A stretch of DNA of 64,000 nt from Winogradskyella flava (lineage in GTDB: Bacteria; Bacteroidota; Bacteroidia; Flavobacteriales; Flavobacteriaceae), in NCBI RefSeq assembly GCF_014243395.1, contig NZ_JACLCP010000002.1, positions 434,001 to 498,000 on the forward strand, in the 5' to 3' direction. A program made the translations under genes and the position numbers. Numbering within the stretch: the first letter of the stretch is position 1; the number at the start of each line of letters is the position of its first letter. Below the pieces are notes generated by a model. It was not told where the DNA came from, did not search any database, and saw only the letters and a list, made by a program, of their open reading frames with translations. Below, piece by piece: positions 1 to 7,963 of this stretch.

Positions 1-237
1 ATCTCTGGCATCTACTAGATCTTGATCCTTTACTTCGCTAGCAGCAATGGCTTCGTCATATTGCTTAGCCATGTTGTTAAGATCGTTCATTACTTGTTGC
101 TTTTCAGTAGTAAGCGTTTTTTCTGATTCCTGCTTTTCAGTATATAATTTAGAGGTATAAAACGCAGTTCCTAAAAATAACACTAATAAAATACCTAATC
201 CAACTTTAAGACCTGTACTTGATTTTTGTGTTTCCAT
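1..237 (-). CDS. Membrane-anchored coiled-coil protein, C-terminus cut by window edge
   Basis: Reading from the ATG at 237, the visible 79 residues begin METQKSSTGLKVGLG. One hydrophobic segment follows at about residues 10-28, then a Glu/Lys/Gln-rich stretch (KLYTEKQESEKTL) with coiled-coil character that continues off the window. I infer a type II membrane anchor with a cytoplasmic or periplasmic coiled coil. No family is recognised; such proteins are often labelled SMC-like only because of coiled-coil composition. It is divergent from the arginase-fold gene at 332, with 94 bases between them. The frame is open to base 1. Confidence 0.75.
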   Translation of the reverse strand, partial: METQKSSTGLKVGLGILLVLFLGTAFYTSKLYTEKQESEKTLTTEKQQVMNDLNNMAKQYDEAIAASEVKDQDLVDARD

Positions 238-331
238 AAATTTATTGTTTTAAATTATAATTAATCTTGTTTTTTACTTAGTTCGAGTTTAACGTAAAAG
301 CTGTACATTTATTTTTTAATTACTTATCCAA

Positions 332-1345
332 ATGCAACATCTCGTTTTATTCACTTCAAAAGATCGCGATACACTTTTAAAAGCTCGTAAGGGAGAATCA
401 AAATTTGGAGAACATGTTCAGCTATTAGCTAACCTCACTAACATATACGATGACATTGTTAATTTAGATGTTGACTATGTTATTTTTGGAATTTCAGAAG
501 ATATTGGTGTCTATGCAAACCACGGTAAAACAGGAACTTACAAAGCTTGGGAAGCTACAATAAAAGTTTTGTTAAATATTCAAAATAATAGTACAACCAA
601 GGGGAAACGTGTTTTGATTCTAGGTCATTTAGATTATATAAAAGCACGAGATATTGTTGAACAAGTGCCTACCAAAAAAACGGTTTCTAAAGCAAGAAGA
701 CTAGTTGAAGACATTGATAAGGATGTCACCTATGTGGTTTCTTCCATTATTAAAGCTGGAAAGACACCCATAATAATTGGCGGCGGACACAATAATGCTT
801 ATGGCAATATAAAGGGAACTGCATTGGCCTTAAATAGTAAAGTGAATGTCATTAATTTTGATGCACATACGGATTTTAGGGCTGAGGAAGGTAGACACAG
901 CGGTAATGGCTTTAGCTACGCATTTGCCGAAGGCTTTTTGAAAAACTACTTTGTATTTGGACTACATGAAAATTACACGTCCGACAAACTATTTAAAACG
1001 ATTAAGAAACTTAAAAGTATAAAGTATATTACGTACGAAGCCTTAGAGGTTAGAAATCAATTGGACTTTTACACTGAAATGGAAAAAGCCCAAAATCATA
1101 TCTCTGATAGACATTATGGTATAGAAATGGACTGCGACGCTATAGCGAACATACCAAGTAGTGCTATGTCTCCTAGCGGTTTTAGTGTTAAACAAGCAAG
1201 AGCCTTTGTGCATTATTTTGGCAAGCACGACAATGCGAGCTATTTACACATTTGTGAAGCGTCACCAACAAAAAAGACAGCCGCCAAGGTTGGTAAGCTC
1301 ATCACCTATCTTATTACAGATTTTATTAGAACGGGTATAAAATAA
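332..1345 (+). CDS. hutG: Probable formimidoylglutamase (arginase/agmatinase fold)
   Basis: Ureohydrolase-fold enzyme of 337 aa. The metal-binding signatures are all present: GGGHNNAYGN near residue 150, NFDAHTDFR near 173 (the DAHxD manganese motif), and EMDCDAI near 267 followed by PSSAMSPSGFS. Bacteroidota members of this subfamily are generally assigned as formimidoylglutamase, which hydrolyses N-formimino-L-glutamate to glutamate and formamide in histidine degradation. Histidine ammonia-lyase lies about 58 kb away in this window, so the pathway is present but not clustered here. An arginase or another ureohydrolase specificity cannot be excluded from sequence. The first ATG of the frame is used and the length is normal for the family. 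Confidence 0.8.
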   Translation: MQHLVLFTSKDRDTLLKARKGESKFGEHVQLLANLTNIYDDIVNLDVDYVIFGISEDIGVYANHGKTGTYKAWEATIKVLLNIQNNSTTKGKRVLILGHLDYIKARDIVEQVPTKKTVSKARRLVEDIDKDVTYVVSSIIKAGKTPIIIGGGHNNAYGNIKGTALALNSKVNVINFDAHTDFRAEEGRHSGNGFSYAFAEGFLKNYFVFGLHENYTSDKLFKTIKKLKSIKYITYEALEVRNQLDFYTEMEKAQNHISDRHYGIEMDCDAIANIPSSAMSPSGFSVKQARAFVHYFGKHDNASYLHICEASPTKKTAAKVGKLITYLITDFIRTGIK

Positions 1346-1354
1346 GATCAAAGT

Positions 1355-1385
1355 TTTGATGTATTTTTAAAATATAATATATTTG
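1355..1385 (+). promoter_or_regulatory. Bacteroidota-type promoter for the MarR-GNAT gene
   Basis: TTTG at 1355-1358, a 19-base spacer, then TATATTTG at 1378-1385. This is an exact match to the TTTG-N19-TAnnTTTG form used by the Bacteroidota primary sigma factor. It lies 30 bases before the ATG at 1415 and immediately after the preceding gene, so the MarR-GNAT gene probably has its own promoter. Confidence 0.65.
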
Positions 1386-1414
1386 CATAAGTACTTATAT
1401 AAATATTTATTGTT

Positions 1415-2365
1415 ATGGATTCATTACGAGGTTATGGTTATTTGGGCTTAGGATCACGGCTTAAAAGAGTGAGCGATTATATGATGCGAGAAACACAAGT
1501 GGTTTATGACACCTACAATATTGATTTTGATCCTTACCTATTTCCAATTTTTAAAACCATTAGTAATCATGAAGGCATTACCAATACTGAATTGGTTGAA
1601 CAACTCAAATTCTCACAACCTGCGATTACACAATTTGTAAATAAACTGAATAAAAAAGGGTATATCATTCAGCATAGTGACAAGACAGACAAACGAAAAA
1701 AAACGATTCTCCTAACCAAGCAAGGTGAAGCCCTATTACCAAAAATAAAGCCTATTTGGGACGCTATAGAAAAGACCATTAAGCAGGTGACAACATACGA
1801 ATCGGATACGCTATTGGATCAATTAAATCAACTGGAAGACAGTTTCAACACTACTGACTTTAGTCAATTGATATTAAATAATATAGATGTTAGCATGAAA
1901 AGTGTCATTACCATAGTGAATTATAAAACGGAATATAAGCGCGACTTTTACGATTTGAATATTGAATGGTTAAAAACATTCTTTTATGTTGAGTCTTATG
2001 ATGAGGAAGTGCTTAGCAAGCCCAACATCTATATCATTGACAAAGGCGGTTATATCTTCTTCGCCTTAAAGAATGATAAAGTCGTTGGTACAATAGCATT
2101 GATGCCAACTAAGGAACAGGGTATTCTAGAACTTACCAAAATGGCTGTTTCTCCAAATGAGCGCGGACAAAAAATAGGTCAGCAATTATTACAATACTGT
2201 ATCGATTTTGGAAAGACACAAAAGTTAAAAGCACTCCTACTCTATTCTAACACCGTGCTGGAAAATGCCATTTACTTATATAGAAAATATGGTTTTAAGG
2301 AATTACAATTAGAACCTGATAGTCCTTATGAACGCTCTGATATAAAGATGTTGTTAGAGTTTTAG
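1415..2365 (+). CDS. MarR-family HTH regulator fused to GNAT acetyltransferase
   Basis: Two-domain protein of 316 aa. Residues about 20-145 form a MarR winged helix: the recognition region is NTELVEQLKFSQPAITQFVNKL, followed by the wing with KTDKRKKTILLT. Residues about 165-316 form a GNAT fold, with the acetyl-CoA loop at SPNERGQKIGQQLL and a later IYLYRKYGFKE. This bifunctional architecture is widespread in bacteria; the fusion probably couples acetylation of a small molecule or protein to transcriptional control. Target and substrate are unknown. It is monocistronic behind its own strong promoter match, and converges tail to tail with the next minus-strand gene, overlapping by 12 bases. 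Confidence 0.88.
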   Translation: MDSLRGYGYLGLGSRLKRVSDYMMRETQVVYDTYNIDFDPYLFPIFKTISNHEGITNTELVEQLKFSQPAITQFVNKLNKKGYIIQHSDKTDKRKKTILLTKQGEALLPKIKPIWDAIEKTIKQVTTYESDTLLDQLNQLEDSFNTTDFSQLILNNIDVSMKSVITIVNYKTEYKRDFYDLNIEWLKTFFYVESYDEEVLSKPNIYIIDKGGYIFFALKNDKVVGTIALMPTKEQGILELTKMAVSPNERGQKIGQQLLQYCIDFGKTQKLKALLLYSNTVLENAIYLYRKYGFKELQLEPDSPYERSDIKMLLEF

Positions 2366-2632
2366 AGAATCATACTCTTCACAATAATTATCGTCCTTTT
2401 CACAAAGTATACTTATGACTTCCAATAATAACTGATTGACTTCAGTTGAGTTTGGTTGAATGTTGTGAGCTAATTTAAACTCAGATAAAGCTCCTTTATA
2501 ATTCCCTAACTTTAATCGTTTTTCGCCAGATTTCGTTAGAAAATTATAAGCTTTGATATCTCTCTCAGTAGTAGTATTAATCTCATGTTTATGTTTTATT
2601 CTAGCATACTCTAACCATCTAGGAATATGCAT
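2354..2632 (-). CDS. TPR-like membrane protein, 5' part probably frameshifted
   Basis: From the ATG at 2632 the product is 92 aa and contains a TPR-like helical pair (SGEKRLKLGNYKGALSEFKLAHNIQP). The frame stays open upstream to a stop just after 2704 and there encodes a convincing membrane helix (FVDFGVPLIVLFIAF) running straight into the annotated start, yet it has no ATG, GTG or TTG. A second frame starting at the ATG at 2748 (MIKALIMVFNKLRYNY) reaches the same place and then stops. The simplest reading is a gene spanning 2354-2748 interrupted by a one-base shift near 2695-2710, either a real mutation or a sequencing error. The stop overlaps the MarR-GNAT gene end. Confidence 0.5.
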   Translation of the reverse strand: MHIPRWLEYARIKHKHEINTTTERDIKAYNFLTKSGEKRLKLGNYKGALSEFKLAHNIQPNSTEVNQLLLEVISILCEKDDNYCEEYDSLKL

Positions 2633-2781
2633 TAATGTAAAAGCTATGAATAAAACAATTAATGGAACACCAAAATCAACAAAATAATAAGATGTGGTAA
2701 ATAGTTATATCTTAATTTATTGAAAACCATAATTAAAGCTTTAATCATGGGTAGCAATATACTAGCAAACGTTACAATCTA

Positions 2782-4437
2782 TTAGAGTTTAAAATGTACT
2801 TTTAAATAATCAAAAGCAGCTTGAATATCATCAAAGATATGTTCTTCAGAAATGAGATCTGGAACAATATCTATAGAAATAAGTTTATCCTTTGGTTGCT
2901 CTTGTACGGCAGTAAGCAGCACCTGCACACCTCGTTGCTCCAAATCCAATACGGCATTTTCTAAAGCGTATAGGCCAGATTGGTCAATATAAGGCACACG
3001 ATCCATACGAATAATGAGCGCTGTTATTTGCTCTGGGATGTTTACTATTTCATCTTGAAAATGAGATGTAAATCCAAAAAACAAAGGCCCATAGAGATGT
3101 TTTATATATACCTTGTCCTTGTATTTTTCATAGAATTCAATTTCGTCCTGCCAAGGCTTTTCACCATCAAAACCAGCTATTGTGCCTACTTCCATACCTT
3201 TTTCGCCAATGTCACTAGCTCGTTTCATAAAGAGTAATGACGCCAATAGAAGACCAACACCAACGGCTTGGATCAAACTACCAAACGTTGTCATAAGCAA
3301 TACAATAATCAATACAACAGCATCGGCTCTTGGAACTGCCAATAAATGTTTCAATCCTTTGACATCAATAATCTTAAAGGCAATTGGGATTAACAATCCT
3401 GCTAAAACGCATAGTGGTATATGTGCTGCCAGTGTACCCAAGCCTAACAATACAGCCAATAAAAATAGACCATGTGTGGCACCAGATACTCTTGTTCGAC
3501 CTCCAGAATTGATATTGATTACAGTACCTTTAGTTGCTCCAGCACCTGGAATACCACCAAAAACTGCTGCTATAGCATTTCCGATACCTTGACCGACCAA
3601 CTCTCTATTACTATTATGCTTTGTTTTGGTCATATTATCTGCGATCACCGAGGTCAACAAGGAATCTATGGAGCCTAAAACTGCAAGTACAAGGGCATAT
3701 TCGGCTACTAAACCGTAAGCACTAGCATCTATAGACAATAGTCCATCGATTTGCAAGGATGGCAAACCTGATGGGATTTCACCAATAATTGGTACGTCCC
3801 ATTTTAAAAAGTAACCAACAACAGAAGCCACAACCAATGCGACCAAAGCACTAGGAATAGCTTTTGTAATATAAGGAAACACATAATAAATTAATACGGT
3901 AAGTCCTCCTAAAGCCAAAGCCTGCCAATTAAAATCCGTAAATAATCTTGGTAGATCTTGCATCACCAACCATGTCGATTTCGCCGAGCTCAAACCAACG
4001 AAAGGAAACAATTGAAGAATAATAATGATTAGCCCCACACCACTCATAAAGCCTGAGACTACCGGATATGGAAAGTATTTTACATAACCAGCAATATTGA
4101 TGAGTCCAAATATAATTTGAAATATACCTCCAAGTAAGAATGTAATTATGATAATAGGCATGGCAGCTTCCAAACTACCTGTGAGCTCAATGGCTCCAGC
4201 TACCAAAGCAGCTGAAACGACCGTCATCGGTCCAGTAGGTCCACTCGCTTGTGTTGCAGTTCCGCCGAAGATCGCAGCAAAAACACCTACTGCAATCGCG
4301 CCATAAAGTCCTGCTATGGCACCCAAACCAGATTGCACACCAAAGGCAAGCGCTAAGGGTAAGGCTACAACACCAGCAACCAACCCACCTGTTAAATCGC
4401 CTTTTAAATATTTAAAATCGTAAAATTTTGAGCTCAT
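2782..4437 (-). CDS. SulP-family inorganic anion transporter with STAS domain
   Basis: 551 aa. It starts with the SulP signature region (GDLTGGLVAGVVALPLAL) and has some 10-12 hydrophobic segments, including ATQASGPTGPMTVVSAALV and FGGIPGAGATKGTV. A cytoplasmic STAS domain follows at about residues 435-545 (IIRMDRVPYIDQSGLYALENA). The family carries sulfate, bicarbonate or other anions across the inner membrane, often with Na+ or H+. Substrate cannot be decided here; bicarbonate is plausible in a marine bacterium. The gene stands alone, with 92 bases between its ATG and the lipoprotein gene upstream. Confidence 0.92.
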   Translation of the reverse strand: MSSKFYDFKYLKGDLTGGLVAGVVALPLALAFGVQSGLGAIAGLYGAIAVGVFAAIFGGTATQASGPTGPMTVVSAALVAGAIELTGSLEAAMPIIIITFLLGGIFQIIFGLINIAGYVKYFPYPVVSGFMSGVGLIIIILQLFPFVGLSSAKSTWLVMQDLPRLFTDFNWQALALGGLTVLIYYVFPYITKAIPSALVALVVASVVGYFLKWDVPIIGEIPSGLPSLQIDGLLSIDASAYGLVAEYALVLAVLGSIDSLLTSVIADNMTKTKHNSNRELVGQGIGNAIAAVFGGIPGAGATKGTVININSGGRTRVSGATHGLFLLAVLLGLGTLAAHIPLCVLAGLLIPIAFKIIDVKGLKHLLAVPRADAVVLIIVLLMTTFGSLIQAVGVGLLLASLLFMKRASDIGEKGMEVGTIAGFDGEKPWQDEIEFYEKYKDKVYIKHLYGPLFFGFTSHFQDEIVNIPEQITALIIRMDRVPYIDQSGLYALENAVLDLEQRGVQVLLTAVQEQPKDKLISIDIVPDLISEEHIFDDIQAAFDYLKVHFKL

Positions 4438-4529
4438 AAATTCATTCTGTTTATAATCATAAAGATATTACAATCACACGAAAACATTTAGAATTAAATT
4501 TTAAAATGTGAACCGATTTAGAGAATTAT

Positions 4530-5045
4530 CTAGTTATGATAATTTCTACCTTCTACTTTAACATCTTCAGGAACCAAGTAATCCTGAATAGTGCGCTCTT
4601 TATTGCCAAATTGCTTATGCCTAAAGCTTACTATTAAAAGTGTATCAGTCAGCGACTCAATTTTAAAATATTTATAATCATTGTCTTGATTCATTAAAGT
4701 CTTTACTTTTTCACCTTTTAATTTTATATAAGCACCTTTTTCATTAGTGTAAAACGACCAATTGGCTTCCATGGAATCTCCGCAATCTTCATTTTGGGCA
4801 TTGTTATCCGTGGTTGTACCATTACTGTTGTAAGTCACTCTGTAAGATAGAAAACAATCACCCATATTCATACGATAGCCATCATTATAGCGCTTCGCCA
4901 GCTTCCATATTTTAGACGAATTATTGGTGAGCAAATCATTAGCATTTTCTGGTAATTCAAATTTTTCTGAACAATGTAACAGCACGAAACAAAATGAAAG
5001 AAAAATTACTTTGATATTTTTTTGAAATAGAAGTTTAAAAAGCAC
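4530..5045 (-). CDS. Lipocalin-like putative lipoprotein
   Basis: 171 aa with an N-terminal hydrophobic segment ending in LLHC, a lipobox-like site that suggests membrane lipid anchoring. The mature part (KIWKLAKRYNDG, then WSFYTNEKGAYIKLKGEK, ending with TLLIVSFR) resembles the beta-rich lipocalin-like proteins abundant in Flavobacteriia that carry an early W near the first strand. Ligand and role are unknown. The start codon lies two bases after the stop of the 42-aa membrane protein gene, so it is probably the last gene of that transcript. Confidence 0.6.
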   Translation of the reverse strand: MLFKLLFQKNIKVIFLSFCFVLLHCSEKFELPENANDLLTNNSSKIWKLAKRYNDGYRMNMGDCFLSYRVTYNSNGTTTDNNAQNEDCGDSMEANWSFYTNEKGAYIKLKGEKVKTLMNQDNDYKYFKIESLTDTLLIVSFRHKQFGNKERTIQDYLVPEDVKVEGRNYHN

Positions 5046-5047
5046 AA

Positions 5048-5176
5048 TTAGATAATTTTAGTAAGAATTTTATAAATAAAAAATAAAAACAATCCCATTA
5101 AAAGAACCGAGGCCACTATCATCTGAAATTTAGTATATCTTCCAAATGTTTCCCAAAACGAATTCTTTTTCATCAT
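5048..5176 (-). CDS. 42-aa single-pass membrane protein
   Basis: A short frame that is easily missed. The ATG at 5176 gives MMKKNSFWETFGRYTKFQM, followed by a hydrophobic helix (VASVLLMGLFLFFIYK) and a short basic tail. It lies 21 bases after the stop of the large membrane protein at 5198 and two bases before the start of the lipoprotein. The tight spacing on both sides and the clean amphipathic-plus-transmembrane design argue for a real gene translated as part of the operon. Function is unknown. Confidence 0.6.
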   Translation of the reverse strand: MMKKNSFWETFGRYTKFQMIVASVLLMGLFLFFIYKILTKII

Positions 5177-5197
5177 TAACTGTCGACCTTTCCGTTA

Positions 5198-6895
5198 CTA
5201 TTGTCCTGAAGCAGCCTTCAATGAATCTATTTGGTGTTGCAATGCTTCAATTTCTTTTGAATTATCCTCAATCTTAGGGATAGTCTTTAAGGAATCCAAT
5301 GCACGTTCCATGATATCTTCATCCTTTGGCTTTTCTTGATAGTAATACCCAATGCCCTCACTGGCTCTCCAAGCTTCATTCAGCTGTCCATAAACCGTTT
5401 CATCCCAAGTACTTGGATGCTTTACATCTATCCAAATCACATCTCTGTATTCACTATCAATTAATACCAAATCTGGAGTAGCAGAGCCATCAAACTGCTG
5501 TGCATTTTGCTCACTAATGGATGAAATTGTCCCTAAAAAGAACATCCGCTTTCGGCCAGCAATTTCTTTAACATATGGTCTAAATTCTACTGGCGTGCTC
5601 GCTTTCCAATCATATTCCTTACGTGATTCCTTGACTTTAAGAGGCATTGCAGAAACACCTGCATATCCTTGCTTTTTTGTCGCATGGTCGTAATAATATA
5701 ATTGATCTGTTCCATCCGCAGGAACGAATACACTATAGCTTAAACTGGTACGCTCATCGCCTACTGGCTCTAGGCCAAACCAATGATACAAACCACTATA
5801 GGCATCTGAATTGCTTCCTGAAAAATCAAAATCCGTCACGTAAGGTTGCTGGTTCTGATCTTTTGGCATTAATGGAATTTTCACTGCAGTTTCCATATTC
5901 CAAGGTAATGGGTCGCTAAATCCTCCAAGGAACTTTAAAGATTCTGCCTGTAGCTGTGAGACTTCTTCTGCTAAGGTGTTCTGCTTGGTTAAAAACTTAT
6001 AGTTCTTAATCTCATCTGGACTTACAAAAGTTCCCTTACCTATTAAAACACGCTCAAAATAGTCGTTGATGTCGTGCTCGCCACTTTCAATAATCATAAC
6101 ACCTCCAAACGTTGGATAAGGAAAGAAAAAGCCTTTCCATTTAATCAAACTCACCACTTGTACCCAAGCCCCTTCATCATTTTTCATGTAAAAGGTGTCA
6201 CTTGGCTCGTAATTGAATAGCATCCAAGGATTGAAACGCTGTACAACAGCATTGTAAGTATTTCTACTAAACTTTAAGGATTCTCCAATTGAAAAGGTCA
6301 CATCTATTCTATTCTCGTTTGAAAATCTTGGAAACGGTGTTGTACTGCTTACCGCAAAGACTTCTTCGGTATTATCAGTCACTTGCTGCATGACATACTT
6401 TTCGCTTGGCTGAATGGCCATGGTCCATTTATTCTCCGTCCCAATTCTTACTAAGTGTGGCAAAGACACATCTTTGGTCTCCCCAACACTTTCATTGGCC
6501 ATTGAGAATATATTCCGTAATGGCTGAATACGTTCATTCTGTGTTAACGGCAATTCGTCTATTTCAACCTTATTGAGGCTGTTGAAAACATTATAAGTTT
6601 TCATATAGTCATACAAACCTTGATTCCAGCCAAGAAAGTATAATAGCCCAAAAAATAAAATAAGTAAGCCTAATAATCCTAGTCTACCTCCTGTGCCTAC
6701 CGTTTTTCTGAATTTTCTCAATCCCAAAATAAGCACAATCAAGCTCAATAAGATTATGAAAATGTATTTTCTAATGAACAATAAAACGGGTTGGTAATCG
6801 TCTCTAAAGAAGAACAATAAAACCAGTAGTAAGAGTGCTACTACTATTGTAATTCGCTTTTGCTTTGCGCCTTTATTCCAGTATGATTTTATCAT
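5198..6895 (-). CDS. Large membrane protein of unknown function
   Basis: 565 aa. Three hydrophobic helices lie within the first 95 residues (IVVALLLLVLLFFF, YIFIILLSLIVLILG, LGLLGLLILFFGLLYFLG). Behind them is a roughly 440-residue domain, probably outside the cytoplasm, rich in aromatic residues and beta-prone (SDTFYMKNDEGAWVQVVSL, KGFFFPYPTFGGVMIIE). The C-terminus is a short coiled coil (EIEALQHQIDSLK). I recognise no family. It is transcribed with the upstream minus-strand cluster of membrane protein, Nudix and AAA+ genes and could be the envelope-facing part of that system. Two palindromic repeats separate it from the gene upstream. Confidence 0.7.
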   Translation of the reverse strand: MIKSYWNKGAKQKRITIVVALLLLVLLFFFRDDYQPVLLFIRKYIFIILLSLIVLILGLRKFRKTVGTGGRLGLLGLLILFFGLLYFLGWNQGLYDYMKTYNVFNSLNKVEIDELPLTQNERIQPLRNIFSMANESVGETKDVSLPHLVRIGTENKWTMAIQPSEKYVMQQVTDNTEEVFAVSSTTPFPRFSNENRIDVTFSIGESLKFSRNTYNAVVQRFNPWMLFNYEPSDTFYMKNDEGAWVQVVSLIKWKGFFFPYPTFGGVMIIESGEHDINDYFERVLIGKGTFVSPDEIKNYKFLTKQNTLAEEVSQLQAESLKFLGGFSDPLPWNMETAVKIPLMPKDQNQQPYVTDFDFSGSNSDAYSGLYHWFGLEPVGDERTSLSYSVFVPADGTDQLYYYDHATKKQGYAGVSAMPLKVKESRKEYDWKASTPVEFRPYVKEIAGRKRMFFLGTISSISEQNAQQFDGSATPDLVLIDSEYRDVIWIDVKHPSTWDETVYGQLNEAWRASEGIGYYYQEKPKDEDIMERALDSLKTIPKIEDNSKEIEALQHQIDSLKAASGQ

Positions 6896-6906
6896 AATCT
6901 AAATTT

Positions 6907-7013
6907 TGTCATTCTGAACTCGTTTCAGAATCTTGAATAGTTTAATTACTTTTATTTGTTCCGCACCTGCGAGAATTGAAGCTTTAAGATCCTGAAATAA
7001 ATTCGGGATGACA
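6907..7013. repeat. Inverted pair of TGTCAT-type palindromic repeats
   Basis: Left copy at 6907-6933 (TGTCATTCTGAAC, then GTTTCAGAATCT) and right copy at 6987-7013 in opposite orientation (AGATCCTGAAA, then TTCGGGATGACA). Each copy is a hairpin between a conserved TGTCATYC edge and a GRATCT edge. Between them, 6959-6976 looks like a decayed third palindrome (TTCCGC, then GCGAGAA). The arrangement resembles REP doublets. It fills the gap between two minus-strand genes. Confidence 0.7.
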
Positions 7014-7020
7014 GCCAGTA

Positions 7021-7563
7021 TTACATTAGACCCTTATCCTTTAATCGGTCACGCGCAGATTTCTGATCTACTTCTGGTTCAGGATCATTTTTAATCTCTT
7101 CTTTAGCTTCCTCCACCACTTTGGTGTCTTTAGTCTTTAAATCCTCAATGAAATCCTTACCCTTTTCCACGGCACCTTCAACAATGTCACCAAGGGAATC
7201 ACTTTTCTCTTCAACCACTTCCGTGGTTTTGATTACAAAGCTGGCCACATACGTGCCTATCAAAGTCCCAACAGCAAAAGATGAAAACGCGGAAATACCG
7301 TTATAGCTTGAAAAAACAGCCAAAGGTGTTAAAAATTCAACAACTAACGCAGCAATCATAACAATAGCCACAACAAAAATTAGTCTTGGTAAAAATGCTT
7401 GTTTATATACAAACCCTTTTGGGTTATCAGCACTCATTTGTAATTCTTTACTGTTCATCATTTTGTTTAAAAAACGATAAGCCCCATTACCATTAGATTC
7501 TCTCCAATACAGGAAAATTCCAAATAAAATTGCTGCAATAAATATGACAAGTTCTAAGCCCAT
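7021..7563 (-). CDS. Membrane protein with acidic/basic tail, unknown function
   Basis: 180 aa when started at the ATG at 7563 (MGLELVIFIAAILFG). An in-frame ATG at 7581 lies within the adjacent palindromic repeat and is less likely. There are three hydrophobic segments: residues 1-19, around 62-82 (IFVVAIVMIAALVVEFLTPL) and around 90-110. A charged cytoplasmic-type tail follows (VVEEKSDSLGDIVEGAVEKG to the C-terminus). No known family is recognised. It lies between the unknown DUF-type gene and the 565-aa membrane protein in the same direction, and probably belongs to that cluster. Confidence 0.65.
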   Translation of the reverse strand: MGLELVIFIAAILFGIFLYWRESNGNGAYRFLNKMMNSKELQMSADNPKGFVYKQAFLPRLIFVVAIVMIAALVVEFLTPLAVFSSYNGISAFSSFAVGTLIGTYVASFVIKTTEVVEEKSDSLGDIVEGAVEKGKDFIEDLKTKDTKVVEEAKEEIKNDPEPEVDQKSARDRLKDKGLM

Positions 7564-7575
7564 AATATATTTTTT

Positions 7576-7604
7576 TGTCATCCTGAACTTGATTCAGGAT
7601 CCAT
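7576..7604. repeat. TGTCAT-type palindrome at 3' side of the GIY-YIG gene
   Basis: TGTCATCC, then the hairpin TGAA...TTCA, then GGATCCAT. The last bases overlap the stop codon of the GIY-YIG gene. It is the inverted partner of the copy at 7910-7938: the two share the TGTCAT-C and G-ATCCAT edges but differ in the stem sequence. Confidence 0.75.
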
Positions 7605-7906
7605 TAATAATTCCAATCTATTGATAAATCAATCCAATCTCTATTTTCAGTTTCAATTAAATCGATTTTCCATTGTCTATTCCAATTTTTTAATTGCTTT
7701 TCTCTTTTAATAGCATCATTTACATATTGATAAGATTCAAAGTACATTAACTTATTTAATCCATATCTTGATGTGAAACCTTTTAACAACTTGCTTTTAT
7801 GTTCAAACATTCTTCTTTCCAAATCATTCGTAACTCCAATATATAATGTTCCATTTTTAATATTTGACAAAATGTAAACATAGTATTGATAATCATTTCC
7901 TTTCAT
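7604..7906 (-). CDS. GIY-YIG nuclease family protein
   Basis: 100 aa, a complete single-domain GIY-YIG protein of the small YhbQ/COG2827 type. The YVYILSN motif starts near residue 9, YIGVTNDLERRMFEHK carries the G and catalytic R, and EREKQLK-like KREKQLKNWNR carries the later Glu. The family cleaves structured or nicked DNA, but most small members are uncharacterised. It interrupts an otherwise same-strand cluster and is bounded on both sides by inverted palindromes, whose 3' copy touches the stop codon. I infer that gene plus repeats may have arrived as one unit. Confidence 0.85.
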   Translation of the reverse strand: MKGNDYQYYVYILSNIKNGTLYIGVTNDLERRMFEHKSKLLKGFTSRYGLNKLMYFESYQYVNDAIKREKQLKNWNRQWKIDLIETENRDWIDLSIDWNY

Positions 7907-7909
7907 TTT

Positions 7910-7938
7910 ATGGATTCCGCATCTAGTGCGGAATGACA
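7910..7938. repeat. TGTCAT-type palindrome at 5' side of the GIY-YIG gene
   Basis: On the plus strand: ATGGATTCCGCA, a short loop, then TGCGGAATGACA. The stem TTCCGCA/TGCGGAA is perfect. On the minus strand it reads TGTCATTCCGCA...GGAATCCAT, the same orientation class as other family members and inverted relative to 7576-7604. Confidence 0.75.
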
Positions 7939-7963
7939 GTACTATAAAATTAGTCTAAAATTC

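Noticed and set aside
332..2365. A histidine-utilisation operon beginning at the formimidoylglutamase gene
   Set aside because: The following gene has its own promoter and is a MarR-GNAT fusion; no hutU or hutI is present, and hutH is about 58 kb away.
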